Shown: piece by piece, positions 1 through 8,864 of the stretch
Position numbering within the stretch: position 1 is the stretch's first letter
How the letters are laid out: each line of letters opens with the position of its first letter
NCBI RefSeq assembly: GCF_023515955.1
Contig: NZ_CP097322.1
Coordinates: 5,442,501 to 5,506,500, forward strand
Reading direction: 5' to 3'
DNA: 64,000 nucleotides
From: Streptomyces sp. RerS4
GTDB taxonomy: Bacteria > Actinomycetota > Actinomycetes > Streptomycetales > Streptomycetaceae
Program-made: the position numbers and the translations under genes
The notes under the pieces: model-generated
The model's input: the letters and a program-made list of their open reading frames with translations, nothing else
The model's database searches: none
Told to the model about the DNA's origin: nothing

Positions 1-321
1 GACGTGGCCCTCGGCCGCGTGCCCGACCTCGCGCCGCGTCGGACCGGAGTGCGCAGCGCCGCCATCGCCTTCCTCCTGCCCGACACCTCCGGCACCCTCG
101 CCGGTGTCGAGGGCGAGGAAGCAGTCCGCGCCCGGCCCGAGGTGCTGGAGCTCACCCTCGCCGAGGCAGGCCGCACCGTGCGGGCCGCCACCAGCAACAA
201 CGAGTACCTCGGGCACGTCATGACCGCCGACACCGAGGGCGGCGGCGCCCGCGTCGCCGCCGAGGGGCTGTTGGCCGGCCTGCGTCCCCGTTACGAGCCG
301 TCCGCGGGGGTTCCCGCATGA
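1..321 (+). CDS. ATP-grasp ligase, C-terminal fragment
   Basis: This is the last 106 or so codons of a protein whose start lies left of the window; the frame is open to base 1. The remaining sequence resembles the C-terminal lobe of biotin-carboxylase-like ATP-grasp proteins: an AAIAFLLP strand, a Gly-rich turn, a VEG segment and a LGHVMTADTEGGG segment near the end, which in the family forms the last sheet after the ATP site. ATP-grasp enzymes join a carboxylate to an amine through an acyl phosphate. The catalytic core is not visible, so the substrate is unknown. It overlaps the next gene by 4 bases (ATGA). In context it could join amino acids or amines made by the PLP enzyme and epimerase downstream. 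Family assignment from so short a piece is moderate. Confidence 0.6.
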   Translation, partial: DVALGRVPDLAPRRTGVRSAAIAFLLPDTSGTLAGVEGEEAVRARPEVLELTLAEAGRTVRAATSNNEYLGHVMTADTEGGGARVAAEGLLAGLRPRYEPSAGVPA

Positions 322-1199
322 CGACCCTGTCCGCCCCGCACCTGGTCGGAGCCGAAGGGTCCGGAAACGGCGACCCGCTCGTCCGGACCGTTGAGCAGCT
401 GTTCGACGCCGTCCGCGCCGGAGCGTACGGACCCGACCCGGCCCACGAGCGGATATCGCTCGCCTTCACCACCGCCCAAGCCGTCCGGCACGAAGGGCGC
501 AGCAGCGGCTACCGCAACGAGGTGCTGAGCCTGCGGCTCGACGCGGCCGTCGGATCCTGCGCCGTGGAGCCCGGGGCGCTGCCCGGGGACGCCCTGGACG
601 ACTGCGTGGGCGCCACCGTCGCCGACCTCCTGCGCCACCCGCTCCTGCCGGTGCGGATCGCGGCCCTCGACGCCTACCTGGCCCACGTACGCCCGCACAC
701 GCCGGACAACGGTGCCCGCCCGTACGCGCTGCCGGCCGGCAGCTCGCTGAGCCGTTCGAAGACGCGGGCCCGTGCCGTCGTCGACCTGCTGCCCGCGGAC
801 GGCGTCCCGCCCGCTGAGAGCCGCCCGGTCCTGGTGGTCGGGGTGGTGAACTCGCTGCTGGAGCAGCTGCGGGCGCGGGGACTCGACTACCTGCCGTGCG
901 ACCTCAAGGGCGGCGCCACCGAGTGGGGCGAGCCCGTCCTGCGTGACACCGAGGCGCAGTTGGAGCGCTGCGGCGCCGTCCTCGCCTCCGGCATGACCCT
1001 CGGCAACGGCACCTTCCAAGGCCTGCTCGACCACGCCGCCCGGACCGGCAAGCCCCTCGTGATGTTCGCCCAGACCGGCAGCGCCGTCCTGCCCCGCTTC
1101 CTCGGAGCCGGGGTGAGAGCCGTGTCCGCCGAGCCGTACCCGTTCTTCTGGCTCGACGGCGGCCCCGGCGTCATCCACCGCTACGGAGGCCGTCCGTGA
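318..1199 (+). CDS. DUF364-like Rossmann protein (putative heavy-metal chelation family)
   Basis: The 293-residue protein has an N-terminal domain of about 160 residues and a C-terminal Rossmann-like half. The second half shows the pattern of the DUF4213/DUF364 family: a VLVVGVVNSLLEQL strand-helix, an acidic and Gly-rich loop, the segment ASGMTLGNGTF, and a late VMFAQTGSAVLPRFLGAGV stretch corresponding to the family's GPS-type loop. DUF364 proteins have been proposed to bind metals or small ligands, but their reaction is not established. ATG start overlaps the stop of the ATP-grasp gene, and its own stop overlaps the GTG of the PLP enzyme, so it is translated as part of the same operon. A role in making or handling a metal-binding metabolite is inference. 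Confidence 0.65.
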   Translation: MTTLSAPHLVGAEGSGNGDPLVRTVEQLFDAVRAGAYGPDPAHERISLAFTTAQAVRHEGRSSGYRNEVLSLRLDAAVGSCAVEPGALPGDALDDCVGATVADLLRHPLLPVRIAALDAYLAHVRPHTPDNGARPYALPAGSSLSRSKTRARAVVDLLPADGVPPAESRPVLVVGVVNSLLEQLRARGLDYLPCDLKGGATEWGEPVLRDTEAQLERCGAVLASGMTLGNGTFQGLLDHAARTGKPLVMFAQTGSAVLPRFLGAGVRAVSAEPYPFFWLDGGPGVIHRYGGRP

Positions 1200-2329
1200 C
1201 CTTCGCCCCGCCGATGCACCGGTCCGCTGCCGGTGCCGCCGCCCATCCCGCGTTGCTGCCCCTGCTGGGGCGGACCCCTGTCGCTCGTATCCACGCCGAC
1301 CTGCCCCACCCCCATCCCGGGTTCTGGGCCAAGCTCGAATGCCTCGGCGCCGGCGGGATGAAGGCCCGCGCGGCGATGTCCATGCTGACCGGTGCCCGCG
1401 GGCGCGGCGAGCTGCGCCCCGGCGCCCCGGTCGTCGAATCCACCTCCGGCACCATGGGCATCGGGCTGGCCTTCGCCGGACAGGCACTCGGCCACCCCGT
1501 GATCCTCGTCGGCGACCGCGAACTCGAACCGTCCATGCGCCAGTTGCTGCGCGCCTACGGCGCTCGCCTGGAGCTGGTCGATCGCCCGGCCGCACAGGGA
1601 GGCTGGCAGGCCGCCCGCATCGCCCGGCTCCACGAGGTCCTGGCCCGCACCGAGGGCGCCTACTGGCCCGACCAGTACAACAACCCCGACAATCCGGCGG
1701 GCTATCGGTCGATGGCCGCGGAATTGATCGGCCAGCTCGACCACCTGGACGTCCTGGTGTGCAGCGTGGGCACCGGCGGACACAGTGCCGGACTGGTCGG
1801 CCCGCTGCGCCGCCGCTGGCCCCGGTTGAAGGTGATAGGCGTCGACTCCGTCGGCTCCGCCATCTTCGGCCAGCCCGCCCGGCCGCGCCTGATGCGCGGA
1901 CTCGGCAGCAGCATCCACCCCCGCAACGTCCGCCACGGCGTGTTCGACGAGGTGCACTGGGTGGGTCCCGCCGAGGCCGTCGACGCCTGCCGGCGGCTCG
2001 CCCGGGGCAGCTTCGTCAGCGGAGGCTGGAGCACCGGTGCGGTCGCCCTGGTCTCCGCGTGGGCGGCCAGGGCCGAGCCCGGAGCCGTCGTCGCGACCGT
2101 CTTCCCCGACGGCCCCCACCGTTACCTCGGCACCGTCTACGACGACGACTTCTGCCACGCCCACGGACTGACCGCCACCGCCCCGGCCACCCGTCCACTG
2201 GAGATCCCGCACCCGCGCGCGGCCGAGGCCTTCGGCTGGGCCCGCTGCCGCGCTGTCGTCGACCCCGTCGGCGCACGCGCCGAGGGGGCGCTCGCCCCCC
2301 ACGTCCTGGCCCCCGGAGGCGCCGCATGA
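1196..2329 (+). CDS. PLP-dependent cysteine-synthase-family enzyme
   Basis: This is a 377-residue fold-type II PLP enzyme. Lys56 in GMKARAAM is the expected Schiff-base lysine. ESTSGTMGIG (residues 81-90) is the substrate-carboxylate loop, equivalent to the EPTSGNTG loop of O-acetylserine sulfhydrylase. VGTGGHSAG (191-199) binds the PLP phosphate. The family does beta-replacement on O-acetyl- or O-phosphoserine. Relatives outside cysteine synthesis, such as SbnA, attach an amine to make diaminopropionate-type precursors. The protein is longer than housekeeping CysK or CysM (about 310), with extra sequence at both ends. In this operon, next to an ATP-grasp ligase and a dipeptide epimerase, synthesis of a non-protein amino acid is more likely than cysteine supply. 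GTG start in a 4-base overlap. Confidence 0.8.
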   Translation: MTFAPPMHRSAAGAAAHPALLPLLGRTPVARIHADLPHPHPGFWAKLECLGAGGMKARAAMSMLTGARGRGELRPGAPVVESTSGTMGIGLAFAGQALGHPVILVGDRELEPSMRQLLRAYGARLELVDRPAAQGGWQAARIARLHEVLARTEGAYWPDQYNNPDNPAGYRSMAAELIGQLDHLDVLVCSVGTGGHSAGLVGPLRRRWPRLKVIGVDSVGSAIFGQPARPRLMRGLGSSIHPRNVRHGVFDEVHWVGPAEAVDACRRLARGSFVSGGWSTGAVALVSAWAARAEPGAVVATVFPDGPHRYLGTVYDDDFCHAHGLTATAPATRPLEIPHPRAAEAFGWARCRAVVDPVGARAEGALAPHVLAPGGAA

Positions 2330-3390
2330 AGCTCACCTGGCACACCGCCTCGCTGGAACTGGCCGAGCCGTTGCGCATCTCCCGATCCGTGATGGCCCGC
2401 CGCGACGCCGTCTGGGTCGACCTGGAACACGGCGGACTGCGCGGCTGGGGGGAGGCCGTGAGCAGCGAGTTCCTCGGGCTGCCCACCGACCGCATCCTGC
2501 GCCACCTCAGCGCCGTACGCCCGGCGTTCGAGCGTCTGCCGGACCCGGAGACCGCCTGGGCCGAACTGGCCCCCGCGGGCTCCCTCGGCGCCGACCTGCC
2601 CGCCGGGGTCCTCGCCGCGGTCGAGGCCGCCGTACTGGACCTCACGGGCAAGCGGGCCGGGGAATCCGTCCACCAGTTGCTCGGCAGTCCGCTGCCTCCG
2701 TCGGCGGCCACCGCCCGGACCATCGGCATCGTCTCGCCCGTCTCCGCCGCCGCCCGGGCCGGCCGGCTCGCCATGACCGGATTCACCGTCCTGAAGGTCA
2801 AGGCGGGCTCCCCCGATCCGGCCGAGGACCTCGCCCGCGTCGAGGCCGTCCGTGAAGGGGCACCGGACGCCGACCTGCTGCTCGACCCCAACGGCGCCTG
2901 GACCGAGGACCAGGCCCACGCCCTGCTGCCGCGCTTCGCCGCCCTCGGCGTCACCGCCGTGGAGCAGCCCATCGCGGCCGGCCGGCCCGAGGCCCTGGCA
3001 CGGGTCGCGATCGCCTCCCCGGTCCCGGTGATCGCCGACGAGGACGCCGTCTCCTACGAGGACGCCCTCGCCCTGGCCGGCCGGGTCCACGGGGTCAACG
3101 TCAAACTCGCCAAGTGCGGCGGCGTACGAGCCGCGCTGCGCATCCATGCCGCGCTGGCCGGCAGCGGCACCGACCTCATGCTCGGCTGCCTGACGGCCAG
3201 CTCGCTCGGGATCGCACCCGCCGTCCACCTGGTCGACCGGGCCCGCTGGGTCGACCTCGACGGGCACCTGCTCCTCGCCGACGACCCGTGGACGGGGATC
3301 GGCGGCGCCGACGGCACCGTATGCCCCGCCCCGCGCGGCGGCCTGGGCGTGCTGCGCCGCGCCGCCATACCCGCGGGGGTCGCACGGTGA
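2326..3390 (+). CDS. Dipeptide epimerase-like enolase superfamily enzyme
   Basis: A 354-residue member of the muconate-lactonizing/dipeptide-epimerase branch of the enolase superfamily. The two catalytic lysine stations are visible: the KVK motif (Lys157/Lys159) and NVKLAKCGG (Lys260). The three metal ligands are Asp187 (LLDPNG), Glu213 (VEQP) and Asp238 (IADED). This lysine-lysine arrangement supports 1,1-proton transfer, that is, racemisation at the alpha carbon. Family members epimerise L-Ala-D/L-Glu and other dipeptides or N-acyl amino acids. The ATG overlaps the upstream stop (ATGA), and the stop overlaps the MFS start. The likely job is to set stereochemistry in a short peptide or amino-acid conjugate made by this operon. 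The exact substrate cannot be read from the sequence. Confidence 0.82.
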   Translation: MKLTWHTASLELAEPLRISRSVMARRDAVWVDLEHGGLRGWGEAVSSEFLGLPTDRILRHLSAVRPAFERLPDPETAWAELAPAGSLGADLPAGVLAAVEAAVLDLTGKRAGESVHQLLGSPLPPSAATARTIGIVSPVSAAARAGRLAMTGFTVLKVKAGSPDPAEDLARVEAVREGAPDADLLLDPNGAWTEDQAHALLPRFAALGVTAVEQPIAAGRPEALARVAIASPVPVIADEDAVSYEDALALAGRVHGVNVKLAKCGGVRAALRIHAALAGSGTDLMLGCLTASSLGIAPAVHLVDRARWVDLDGHLLLADDPWTGIGGADGTVCPAPRGGLGVLRRAAIPAGVAR

Positions 3391-4694
3391 GAACCCTCGC
3401 CGCGGTGCGCGGCTTCCCGCCGGCCGTGCGGCTCCTGCTGATCAACCAGCTCGGCGTCAACACCGGCTTCTACCTGCTCATCCCGTACCTGGCCACTCAC
3501 CTCACCGACGACCTCGGCATGTCGGCGGCGCTGGTCGGCCTGGTCCTGGGCCTGCGCAACCTCAGCCAGCAGGGGATGTTCCTGATCGGGGGCTCGGCGG
3601 CCGACCGCCTCGGGGCCCGTGGGGTGATCATCGCGGGCTGTGGGCTGCGTACCCTCGGCTTCGCGCTGTTCGCCCTCGGCGACGCACTGCCCGTACTGAT
3701 CGCCGCGTCGGTGCTGAGCGGGCTGGCCGGGGCCCTGTTCAATCCCGCCGTACGGACGTACGTCGCCCAGGAGTCCGGCGACCGCAAGGCCGAGGCGTTC
3801 GCCCTGTTCAACGTGTTCGCCACGGCCGGGGCGCTGCTCGGGCCGCTGCTGGGCGGCCTGTTGCTCTTCGGCGGTTTCAGGGTGGCCGCGCTCACCGCGG
3901 CGGGCGTGTTCGCGCTGCTGACCATCGCGCAGGCCGTCGTACTGCCCGCTCGTGCGGTGCCGCGGCCGACCGGCTCCGTCCTCGGCGACTGGCGGGAGGT
4001 GGCGGGCAACCGCCGCTTCGTGGCGTTCGCCCTGGCCATGGTCGGCATGTACGGGATGGAGAGCCAGCTCTACCTGCTGCTTCCGCACGCCGCCCGGGAC
4101 GCCACCGGCTGGGCCGGCGCCGTCGGGCTGCTCTTCGCGGCCGGGACGCTGGCGAACCTGCTGTTCCAGCTGCGCCTCACCCGGCGGCTGTCCGGACGGG
4201 GCGGCGGACGCGGCCGCTGGATCGCCGCCGGGCTCGCGGTCAGCGCGCTCGGTTTCGTACCGCCCATGGTGGTGGCGGGCGCGGCGGGGGAGTACCCCGC
4301 GCGGCTGCTGCCGGTCCTGGCCGGGGCGCTGCTGCTGCACCTGGGGGTGATGGCCGCCCAGCCGTTCGTCATGGAGCTCGTCCCGTCGTTCGGCCGCGCG
4401 GAGCTCACCGGCACGTTCTACGGCCTCTTCTACGCGGTGTCAGGCGTAGCCGCCGCGGGCGCCGGGGCGGGCGTCGGGTGGGCCATGGACACCGCCTCGC
4501 GCACCGGCCCGGCGTGGCTTCCGTACGCCTGCTGCACGGCGCTCGGCCTCGCTTCGGCGGCTGCCGTCGCCCGACTGCATCGGCGTGGGTCGCTCGCCCC
4601 TGGCCTTGGCCCTGGCCTTGGCCCTGACCCCGGGCCGGACGCGGCATCCGCCGGTCCGCACCGCGAGCCCCGCTCCCCGAGCGAGCCCCGATGA
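3387..4694 (+). CDS. MFS transporter, probable exporter
   Basis: The 435-residue membrane protein has about twelve hydrophobic helices, with the MFS loop signature between helices 2 and 3 (GGSAADRLGARG). The tail is rich in Gly/Pro/Leu and is encoded by a 12-base near-repeat (ccctggccttgg twice). GTG start in the GTGA overlap with the epimerase; a long upstream open frame is out-of-frame coding shadow. MFS proteins of this type export drugs or small metabolites by proton antiport. It lies between the biosynthetic enzymes and an ABC importer, so export of the product is the simplest role. In metallophore systems an MFS exporter paired with an Opp/Nik ABC importer is common; that comparison is inference. 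Confidence 0.8.
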   Translation: MRTLAAVRGFPPAVRLLLINQLGVNTGFYLLIPYLATHLTDDLGMSAALVGLVLGLRNLSQQGMFLIGGSAADRLGARGVIIAGCGLRTLGFALFALGDALPVLIAASVLSGLAGALFNPAVRTYVAQESGDRKAEAFALFNVFATAGALLGPLLGGLLLFGGFRVAALTAAGVFALLTIAQAVVLPARAVPRPTGSVLGDWREVAGNRRFVAFALAMVGMYGMESQLYLLLPHAARDATGWAGAVGLLFAAGTLANLLFQLRLTRRLSGRGGGRGRWIAAGLAVSALGFVPPMVVAGAAGEYPARLLPVLAGALLLHLGVMAAQPFVMELVPSFGRAELTGTFYGLFYAVSGVAAAGAGAGVGWAMDTASRTGPAWLPYACCTALGLASAAAVARLHRRGSLAPGLGPGLGPDPGPDAASAGPHREPRSPSEPR

Positions 4695-5491
4695 GTACCG
4701 GCAACCTCCTCACCGACCACCCCGAGCTCTACGAAGAGCGCTTCCCCGACCCCGACCGTCTGGCCGCCCGCTGGGCCGAGGACACCCTGCGCCGCCACGG
4801 CGCGGGACCTCGTGTCCTGGACGTCGGCTGCGGCACCGGCCGCGACGCCGCCTGGCTGCACCACCATGCCGGGCGGCGCGTCACCGGCATCGACACCGCC
4901 GAGACCATGCTCGCCCACGCCCGCCGCGCCCACCCCGGCCCCGACTACCACCGCGGCGACATGCGGGACTTCGACCTCGGGGTCACCTTCGACGCGGTCA
5001 TCTGCCTGGACAGCGCCCTCCTGTACTGCCACACCAACGACGACCTGACGGCGTTCCTCGACCGTTGCCGCGCCCACCTCACCCCCGGCGGCCTGCTCAT
5101 CGCCGAGATGCGCAACGGCGCCTTCTTCCTCGGCAACACCGAACTCCTCGACGGACCGCGCACCGCCTCCTTCGACTGGCGCGGCACCACCCACACCTCC
5201 CACACCACCCTGTGGATCGATCACGGCGCCCAACTCCTGTGCCGCCGCCGCACCTGGACCGCCGACGACGGGACCCCGTCCCCGGACCGGCAGGAGCAGC
5301 ACTCCGCCTGGCGACTGCTGTTCCCCCAGGAACTGCGGTACTTCCTCACCACGGCCGGCTTCGAGGTCCTCGACCTGTACGACCGCCCCGGCCCGCGTAC
5401 CGAACCGGCGTGGTGCGAAGGCAACTCCCCGTCTGGGACCACGAGTTCCGACCGCCTGCACCTCGTCGCCCGCTTCGTGGACGGCCACTGA
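4691..5491 (+). CDS. Class I SAM-dependent methyltransferase
   Basis: A 266-residue Rossmann methyltransferase. VLDVGCGTGRDAAWL (residues 42-56) is SAM-binding motif I, followed by the acidic residue in VTGIDTAETM that contacts the ribose, and the strand FDAVICLDSALLY. The fold belongs to the small-molecule methyltransferases (Methyltransf_25 type). ATG start in a 4-base overlap with the MFS gene; a 33-base gap then precedes the solute-binding protein gene. Substrate unknown; it probably N- or O-methylates the compound made by the upstream enzymes. Confidence 0.82.
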   Translation: MSTGNLLTDHPELYEERFPDPDRLAARWAEDTLRRHGAGPRVLDVGCGTGRDAAWLHHHAGRRVTGIDTAETMLAHARRAHPGPDYHRGDMRDFDLGVTFDAVICLDSALLYCHTNDDLTAFLDRCRAHLTPGGLLIAEMRNGAFFLGNTELLDGPRTASFDWRGTTHTSHTTLWIDHGAQLLCRRRTWTADDGTPSPDRQEQHSAWRLLFPQELRYFLTTAGFEVLDLYDRPGPRTEPAWCEGNSPSGTTSSDRLHLVARFVDGH

Positions 5492-5524
5492 CCACCCTCC
5501 CCAGCAGCATCGGAGACACCACCC

Positions 5525-7105
5525 GTGAACAGCCCCCGCTCCGGCCTCGCCCGCCGAGGATTCCTCCTGGCCACCGCCACGGCCACCGCAGCAGCCCTCG
5601 CCCTCACCGCCGGCTGCGCCGGCGACACCGGCAAGAACGCCGACGCCAAGAACGGCGCCGCGGCCGGCAGCCCCCAGCGCGGCGGCACCCTGCGCGCCGC
5701 CTTCCCGGGCGGCGGGGCAGGCGAGACCCTCGACCCGCACGCCGCGAACCTGTTCGTGGACGCCGCCCGCGCCAAGGCCCTCTACGACAAGCTCGCCGAC
5801 TTCGGCGCCGACCTCGCCCCCGTACCGCGGCTCGCCGAGCGGTGGGAGCCCAACGAGACCCTCGACACCTGGAAGGTAACCCTCCGCAAGGCCGCCTTCC
5901 ACGACGGCCGCCCGGTCACCGCCGAGGACGTCCTCTACAGCTACCGCCGGATCGCCGACCCCAAGGGCACCTTCCGGGCCAAGGCCTCCCTGGAGCCCAT
6001 CGACCTCGCCGCCGGCCGCGCCCTCGACGCGTCCACCGTCGAGTTCAAGCTGAAGCGCCCGTACGCCGAATTCCCGAACGTGCTCGCGGCGTTCGGCGCG
6101 TACATCGTCCCCAAGGACACCACCTCATTCGACAAGCCCGTCGGCTCCGGCCCGTTCACCTTCGGCTCGTTCACCCCCGGCAAGTCGCTCGTCGTCAAGA
6201 GGAACGACGCCTACTGGGAGGGCGCGCCCCACCTCGACCAGGTGGAGTTCGTCGTCGCCACCGAGGAGTCGGCGCGCGTCAGCGCCCTGCTCGGCGGCCA
6301 GGTCCAGTACGCCCACGAGCTCAGCCCCGCCACCGCCCGTACCCACGAGGGCAAGGGGCAGGTCCAGGTCGTCCGGCTGCCCGGCAGCTCCATGCAGGGC
6401 TTCGTGATGAAGACCGACCGGCCGCCGTTCAACGACCCGAGGGTCCGCCAGGCCTTCTTCCTCATCGCCGACCGCAAGGAACTCGTCGACGGCGCCCTCT
6501 CCGGCGCCGGCGAGGTCGGCAACGACCTCTTCGGCAAGGGCTACCAGTACTACCCGGCCGGCCTGCCCCAGCGCACGCGGGACCTCGACCGGGCCCGCGC
6601 CCTCCTCAAGGAGGCCGGCGCCGAGAACCTCAAGGTCACCCTGGACACCGCGCCCGCCGCCACCGGCTTCGTCGAGGCCGCCGGGATCTTCAAGGAGCAG
6701 GCCGCGAAGGCCGGGGTCACCGTCGAGGTCAAGGTCGGCAACAAGGACACGTACTGGAAGGACATCCTCGACAACGGGACCTTCGCCTCCTACCGGTCCG
6801 GGTCCATGCCCATCGAGTCCCACATCTCGCAGCGGCTGCTCACCGGATCCACCACCAACGCCACCAAGTGGAAGCAGAAGGACTTCGACGACCTGTACCA
6901 GCAGGCCCAGTCCACCCGGGACGAGAAGGAGCGGGCCGCCCTCTACGAGCGCATGCAGCGCCGCCTGTACGACGAAGGCGGCTTCCTGATCTGGGGCTTC
7001 GCCGACTGGATCGTCGCCACCGCGCCCGCTGTGCGCGGCGTCGACGCGAAGGCCCCGGCCAACACCCTCGACTGGGCCCGCTTCGACAAGCTCTGGCTCG
7101 CGTGA
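5525..7105 (+). CDS. ABC transporter solute-binding lipoprotein, peptide/nickel type
   Basis: A 526-residue extracytoplasmic binding protein of the SBP_bac_5 (OppA/DppA/NikA) family. The N-terminus has a twin-arginine-like signal (RRGFLLA from residue 10), a hydrophobic stretch and the lipobox LTAGC, with Cys31 as the predicted lipidated residue. A mature linker rich in Ala/Lys follows. The family signature appears as WEPNETLDTWKVTLRK and then HDGRPVTAEDVLYSY. GTG start; the stop overlaps the first permease. Family members bind oligopeptides, nickel chelates or opine-type metallophores. With the biosynthetic genes directly upstream, it probably recovers the exported compound or its metal complex. 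Confidence 0.88.
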   Translation: MNSPRSGLARRGFLLATATATAAALALTAGCAGDTGKNADAKNGAAAGSPQRGGTLRAAFPGGGAGETLDPHAANLFVDAARAKALYDKLADFGADLAPVPRLAERWEPNETLDTWKVTLRKAAFHDGRPVTAEDVLYSYRRIADPKGTFRAKASLEPIDLAAGRALDASTVEFKLKRPYAEFPNVLAAFGAYIVPKDTTSFDKPVGSGPFTFGSFTPGKSLVVKRNDAYWEGAPHLDQVEFVVATEESARVSALLGGQVQYAHELSPATARTHEGKGQVQVVRLPGSSMQGFVMKTDRPPFNDPRVRQAFFLIADRKELVDGALSGAGEVGNDLFGKGYQYYPAGLPQRTRDLDRARALLKEAGAENLKVTLDTAPAATGFVEAAGIFKEQAAKAGVTVEVKVGNKDTYWKDILDNGTFASYRSGSMPIESHISQRLLTGSTTNATKWKQKDFDDLYQQAQSTRDEKERAALYERMQRRLYDEGGFLIWGFADWIVATAPAVRGVDAKAPANTLDWARFDKLWLA

Positions 7106-8049
7106 GCCCGCACCTCTCGTGGGTCGGCCGCCGCCTGCTCCTCGGTCTGGGGCAGACGGCGGCCGTCGTCCTGTTCGTCTTCGCGCTCACCGAGGCCCTG
7201 CCCGGGGACGCGGCCGTCGCCCTGGCCGGCGACCAGCCCGACCCCGAGCGCATCGCCCGCATCCGCGCCGCCCTGGACCTCGACCGCCCCGCCGCCGAAC
7301 GGTTCCTGGACTGGGTCGCCGGACTCCTCCACGGCGACCTCGGCACCTCCCTGGTCAGCGGACGGCCCGTCTCCGGCTACCTGGCCGGCGGCCTCGGACC
7401 CACGGTGCTGCTCGCGTCCGCCACGCTCCTCGTCCTGCTGCCGCTGTCGGCCGGCCTCGGCGTGCTGTGCGCCCGCCGCGAGGGCGGCCCGCTGGACCGC
7501 ACCCTCAGCGCGCTGACCCTGGCCGTGCACTCCGTACCCGAGTTCGCCCTCGGGGTGCTGCTGGCCACGGTGTTCGGGCTGTGGCTGGGCTGGCTGCCGC
7601 CCACCGCCGTCGGCGCGGACGCGCTCACCGATCCGGCCGTCCTGGTCCTGCCCGTCCTCGTCCTCATCTCCCGGCCCGTGTGCACCATCAGCCGCCTCGT
7701 GCGCGCCGTGATGATCGAAGCGATGGCCTCGCCGTACGTCGCCCAGGCGCGGCGCTACGGGATCGGCGGAGCGCGCGTCCGCTGGGCGCACGCCTTGCCC
7801 AACGCCCTCGCTCCGGCCGCCCAGCAGCTGGCCCGGACCTGCGACTGGTTGCTGAGCGGGGTCATCGTCGTCGAGGCGCTCTTCGTCATCCCGGGCCTGG
7901 GAACGGTGCTCATCGACGCCGTCGCCGCCCGGGACGTGCCCGTCGTCCAGGGCATGGCCGTCGTCTTCGGTGTCGTCACCGTCATGGCGAACCTCGGGGC
8001 CGACCTCGTCGCGCGCCGGTTCGCCCCCCGGGCGGAGGTGATCGCGTGA
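7102..8049 (+). CDS. ABC transporter permease, DppB/OppB type
   Basis: A 315-residue inner-membrane permease with an N-terminal helix, a periplasmic loop rich in Asp/Pro (GDQPDPERIARIRAALDLD), and five further helices. The cytoplasmic coupling EAA-like loop is GGARVRWAHALPNALAPAA, and the C-terminal helices follow IPGLGTVLIDAV. These are the hallmarks of the first permease of the peptide/nickel ABC family. GTG start overlaps the binding-protein stop, and the next permease starts within its stop. It pairs with the DppC-like subunit to form the channel. Confidence 0.88.
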   Translation: MSPHLSWVGRRLLLGLGQTAAVVLFVFALTEALPGDAAVALAGDQPDPERIARIRAALDLDRPAAERFLDWVAGLLHGDLGTSLVSGRPVSGYLAGGLGPTVLLASATLLVLLPLSAGLGVLCARREGGPLDRTLSALTLAVHSVPEFALGVLLATVFGLWLGWLPPTAVGADALTDPAVLVLPVLVLISRPVCTISRLVRAVMIEAMASPYVAQARRYGIGGARVRWAHALPNALAPAAQQLARTCDWLLSGVIVVEALFVIPGLGTVLIDAVAARDVPVVQGMAVVFGVVTVMANLGADLVARRFAPRAEVIA

Positions 8050-8864
8050 AGCGCCGTCTGCCCAGGTACGCGCTCGCGGTCGGGCTCATCGCCGTGCCCC
8101 TGCTGCTGGCCGCCCTCGGGCCGCTGCTCGCCGGGCCGGCCGGGCCGCGCTCGGTCTCGTTCGCATCGGGCGCGGGGCATTGGCTCGGTACGGACTTCAG
8201 CGGGCGGGACGTGTGGCGGCAGGTCCTGCTCGGCGGCCGCTCGGTCGTCCTCGTCGCGCTGGCGGCCACGGGTCTCGCGTATCTGGTGGCCGTTCCGCTC
8301 GGGCTGACCGCCGCCCTCACCCGCCGCACCTGGCTGGAGGAGGCCCTCATGCGGCCCCTCGACGTACTGATCGCCGTGCCCTCGCTCCTGCTGGTCCTGC
8401 TGGTGGCCGCGACCCTGACCCCGGGGCCCGCCGGACTGGCCGTCCTGGTCGGTCTGGCCGCCGTACCCGACGCCGCACGGGTGGTGCACGCGGCGGCGGC
8501 CGAGATCGCCTCCCGGACCGCCGTCGAAGCGCTGCGGATGCAGGGGGAGTCCTGGTGGCACACGGCGTTCGGCTACGTCGCCCGCTCCATGCGCCGTACG
8601 CTCGCCGCCGACGCCGGCATCCGGCTCACCGGAGCCCTCTACCTGGTGGCCACGGCCGCGTTCCTCGGGATCGGCGTCGAGCCGGACGCCGCCGACTGGG
8701 CGGTGATGGTGGACCGCAACCGCACGGGACTCTTCCTCCAGCCGTGGGCCGTCGTGGTGCCCGCCCTCCTCATCGCCGCCCTGTCCATGGGCACCAACCT
8801 GCTCTTCGACGCCGCCCTGCACACACCGGCCGCGAAGGCCGCGAGGAAAGGAGGCCGGGCATGA
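8046..8864 (+). CDS. ABC transporter permease, DppC/OppC type
   Basis: A 272-residue permease with an N-terminal helix and the short HWLGTDFSGRDVWRQVLLGG segment that is diagnostic of DppC/OppC/NikC proteins. It also has the family EAA loop region (QGESWWHTAFGYVARSMRR) and a final pair of helices. GTG start in a GTGA overlap, and the stop overlaps the ATG of the ATPase, so all four transporter genes are translationally coupled. It is the second transmembrane half of the importer. Confidence 0.87.
   Translation: MKRRLPRYALAVGLIAVPLLLAALGPLLAGPAGPRSVSFASGAGHWLGTDFSGRDVWRQVLLGGRSVVLVALAATGLAYLVAVPLGLTAALTRRTWLEEALMRPLDVLIAVPSLLLVLLVAATLTPGPAGLAVLVGLAAVPDAARVVHAAAAEIASRTAVEALRMQGESWWHTAFGYVARSMRRTLAADAGIRLTGALYLVATAAFLGIGVEPDAADWAVMVDRNRTGLFLQPWAVVVPALLIAALSMGTNLLFDAALHTPAAKAARKGGRA

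Noticed and set aside
4585..8049. Very long plus-strand open frame (over 1100 codons) through the methyltransferase and binding-protein genes
   Set aside because: Only the last part (from 7102) is a real permease; the rest is an Arg/Pro-rich out-of-frame shadow caused by high GC.
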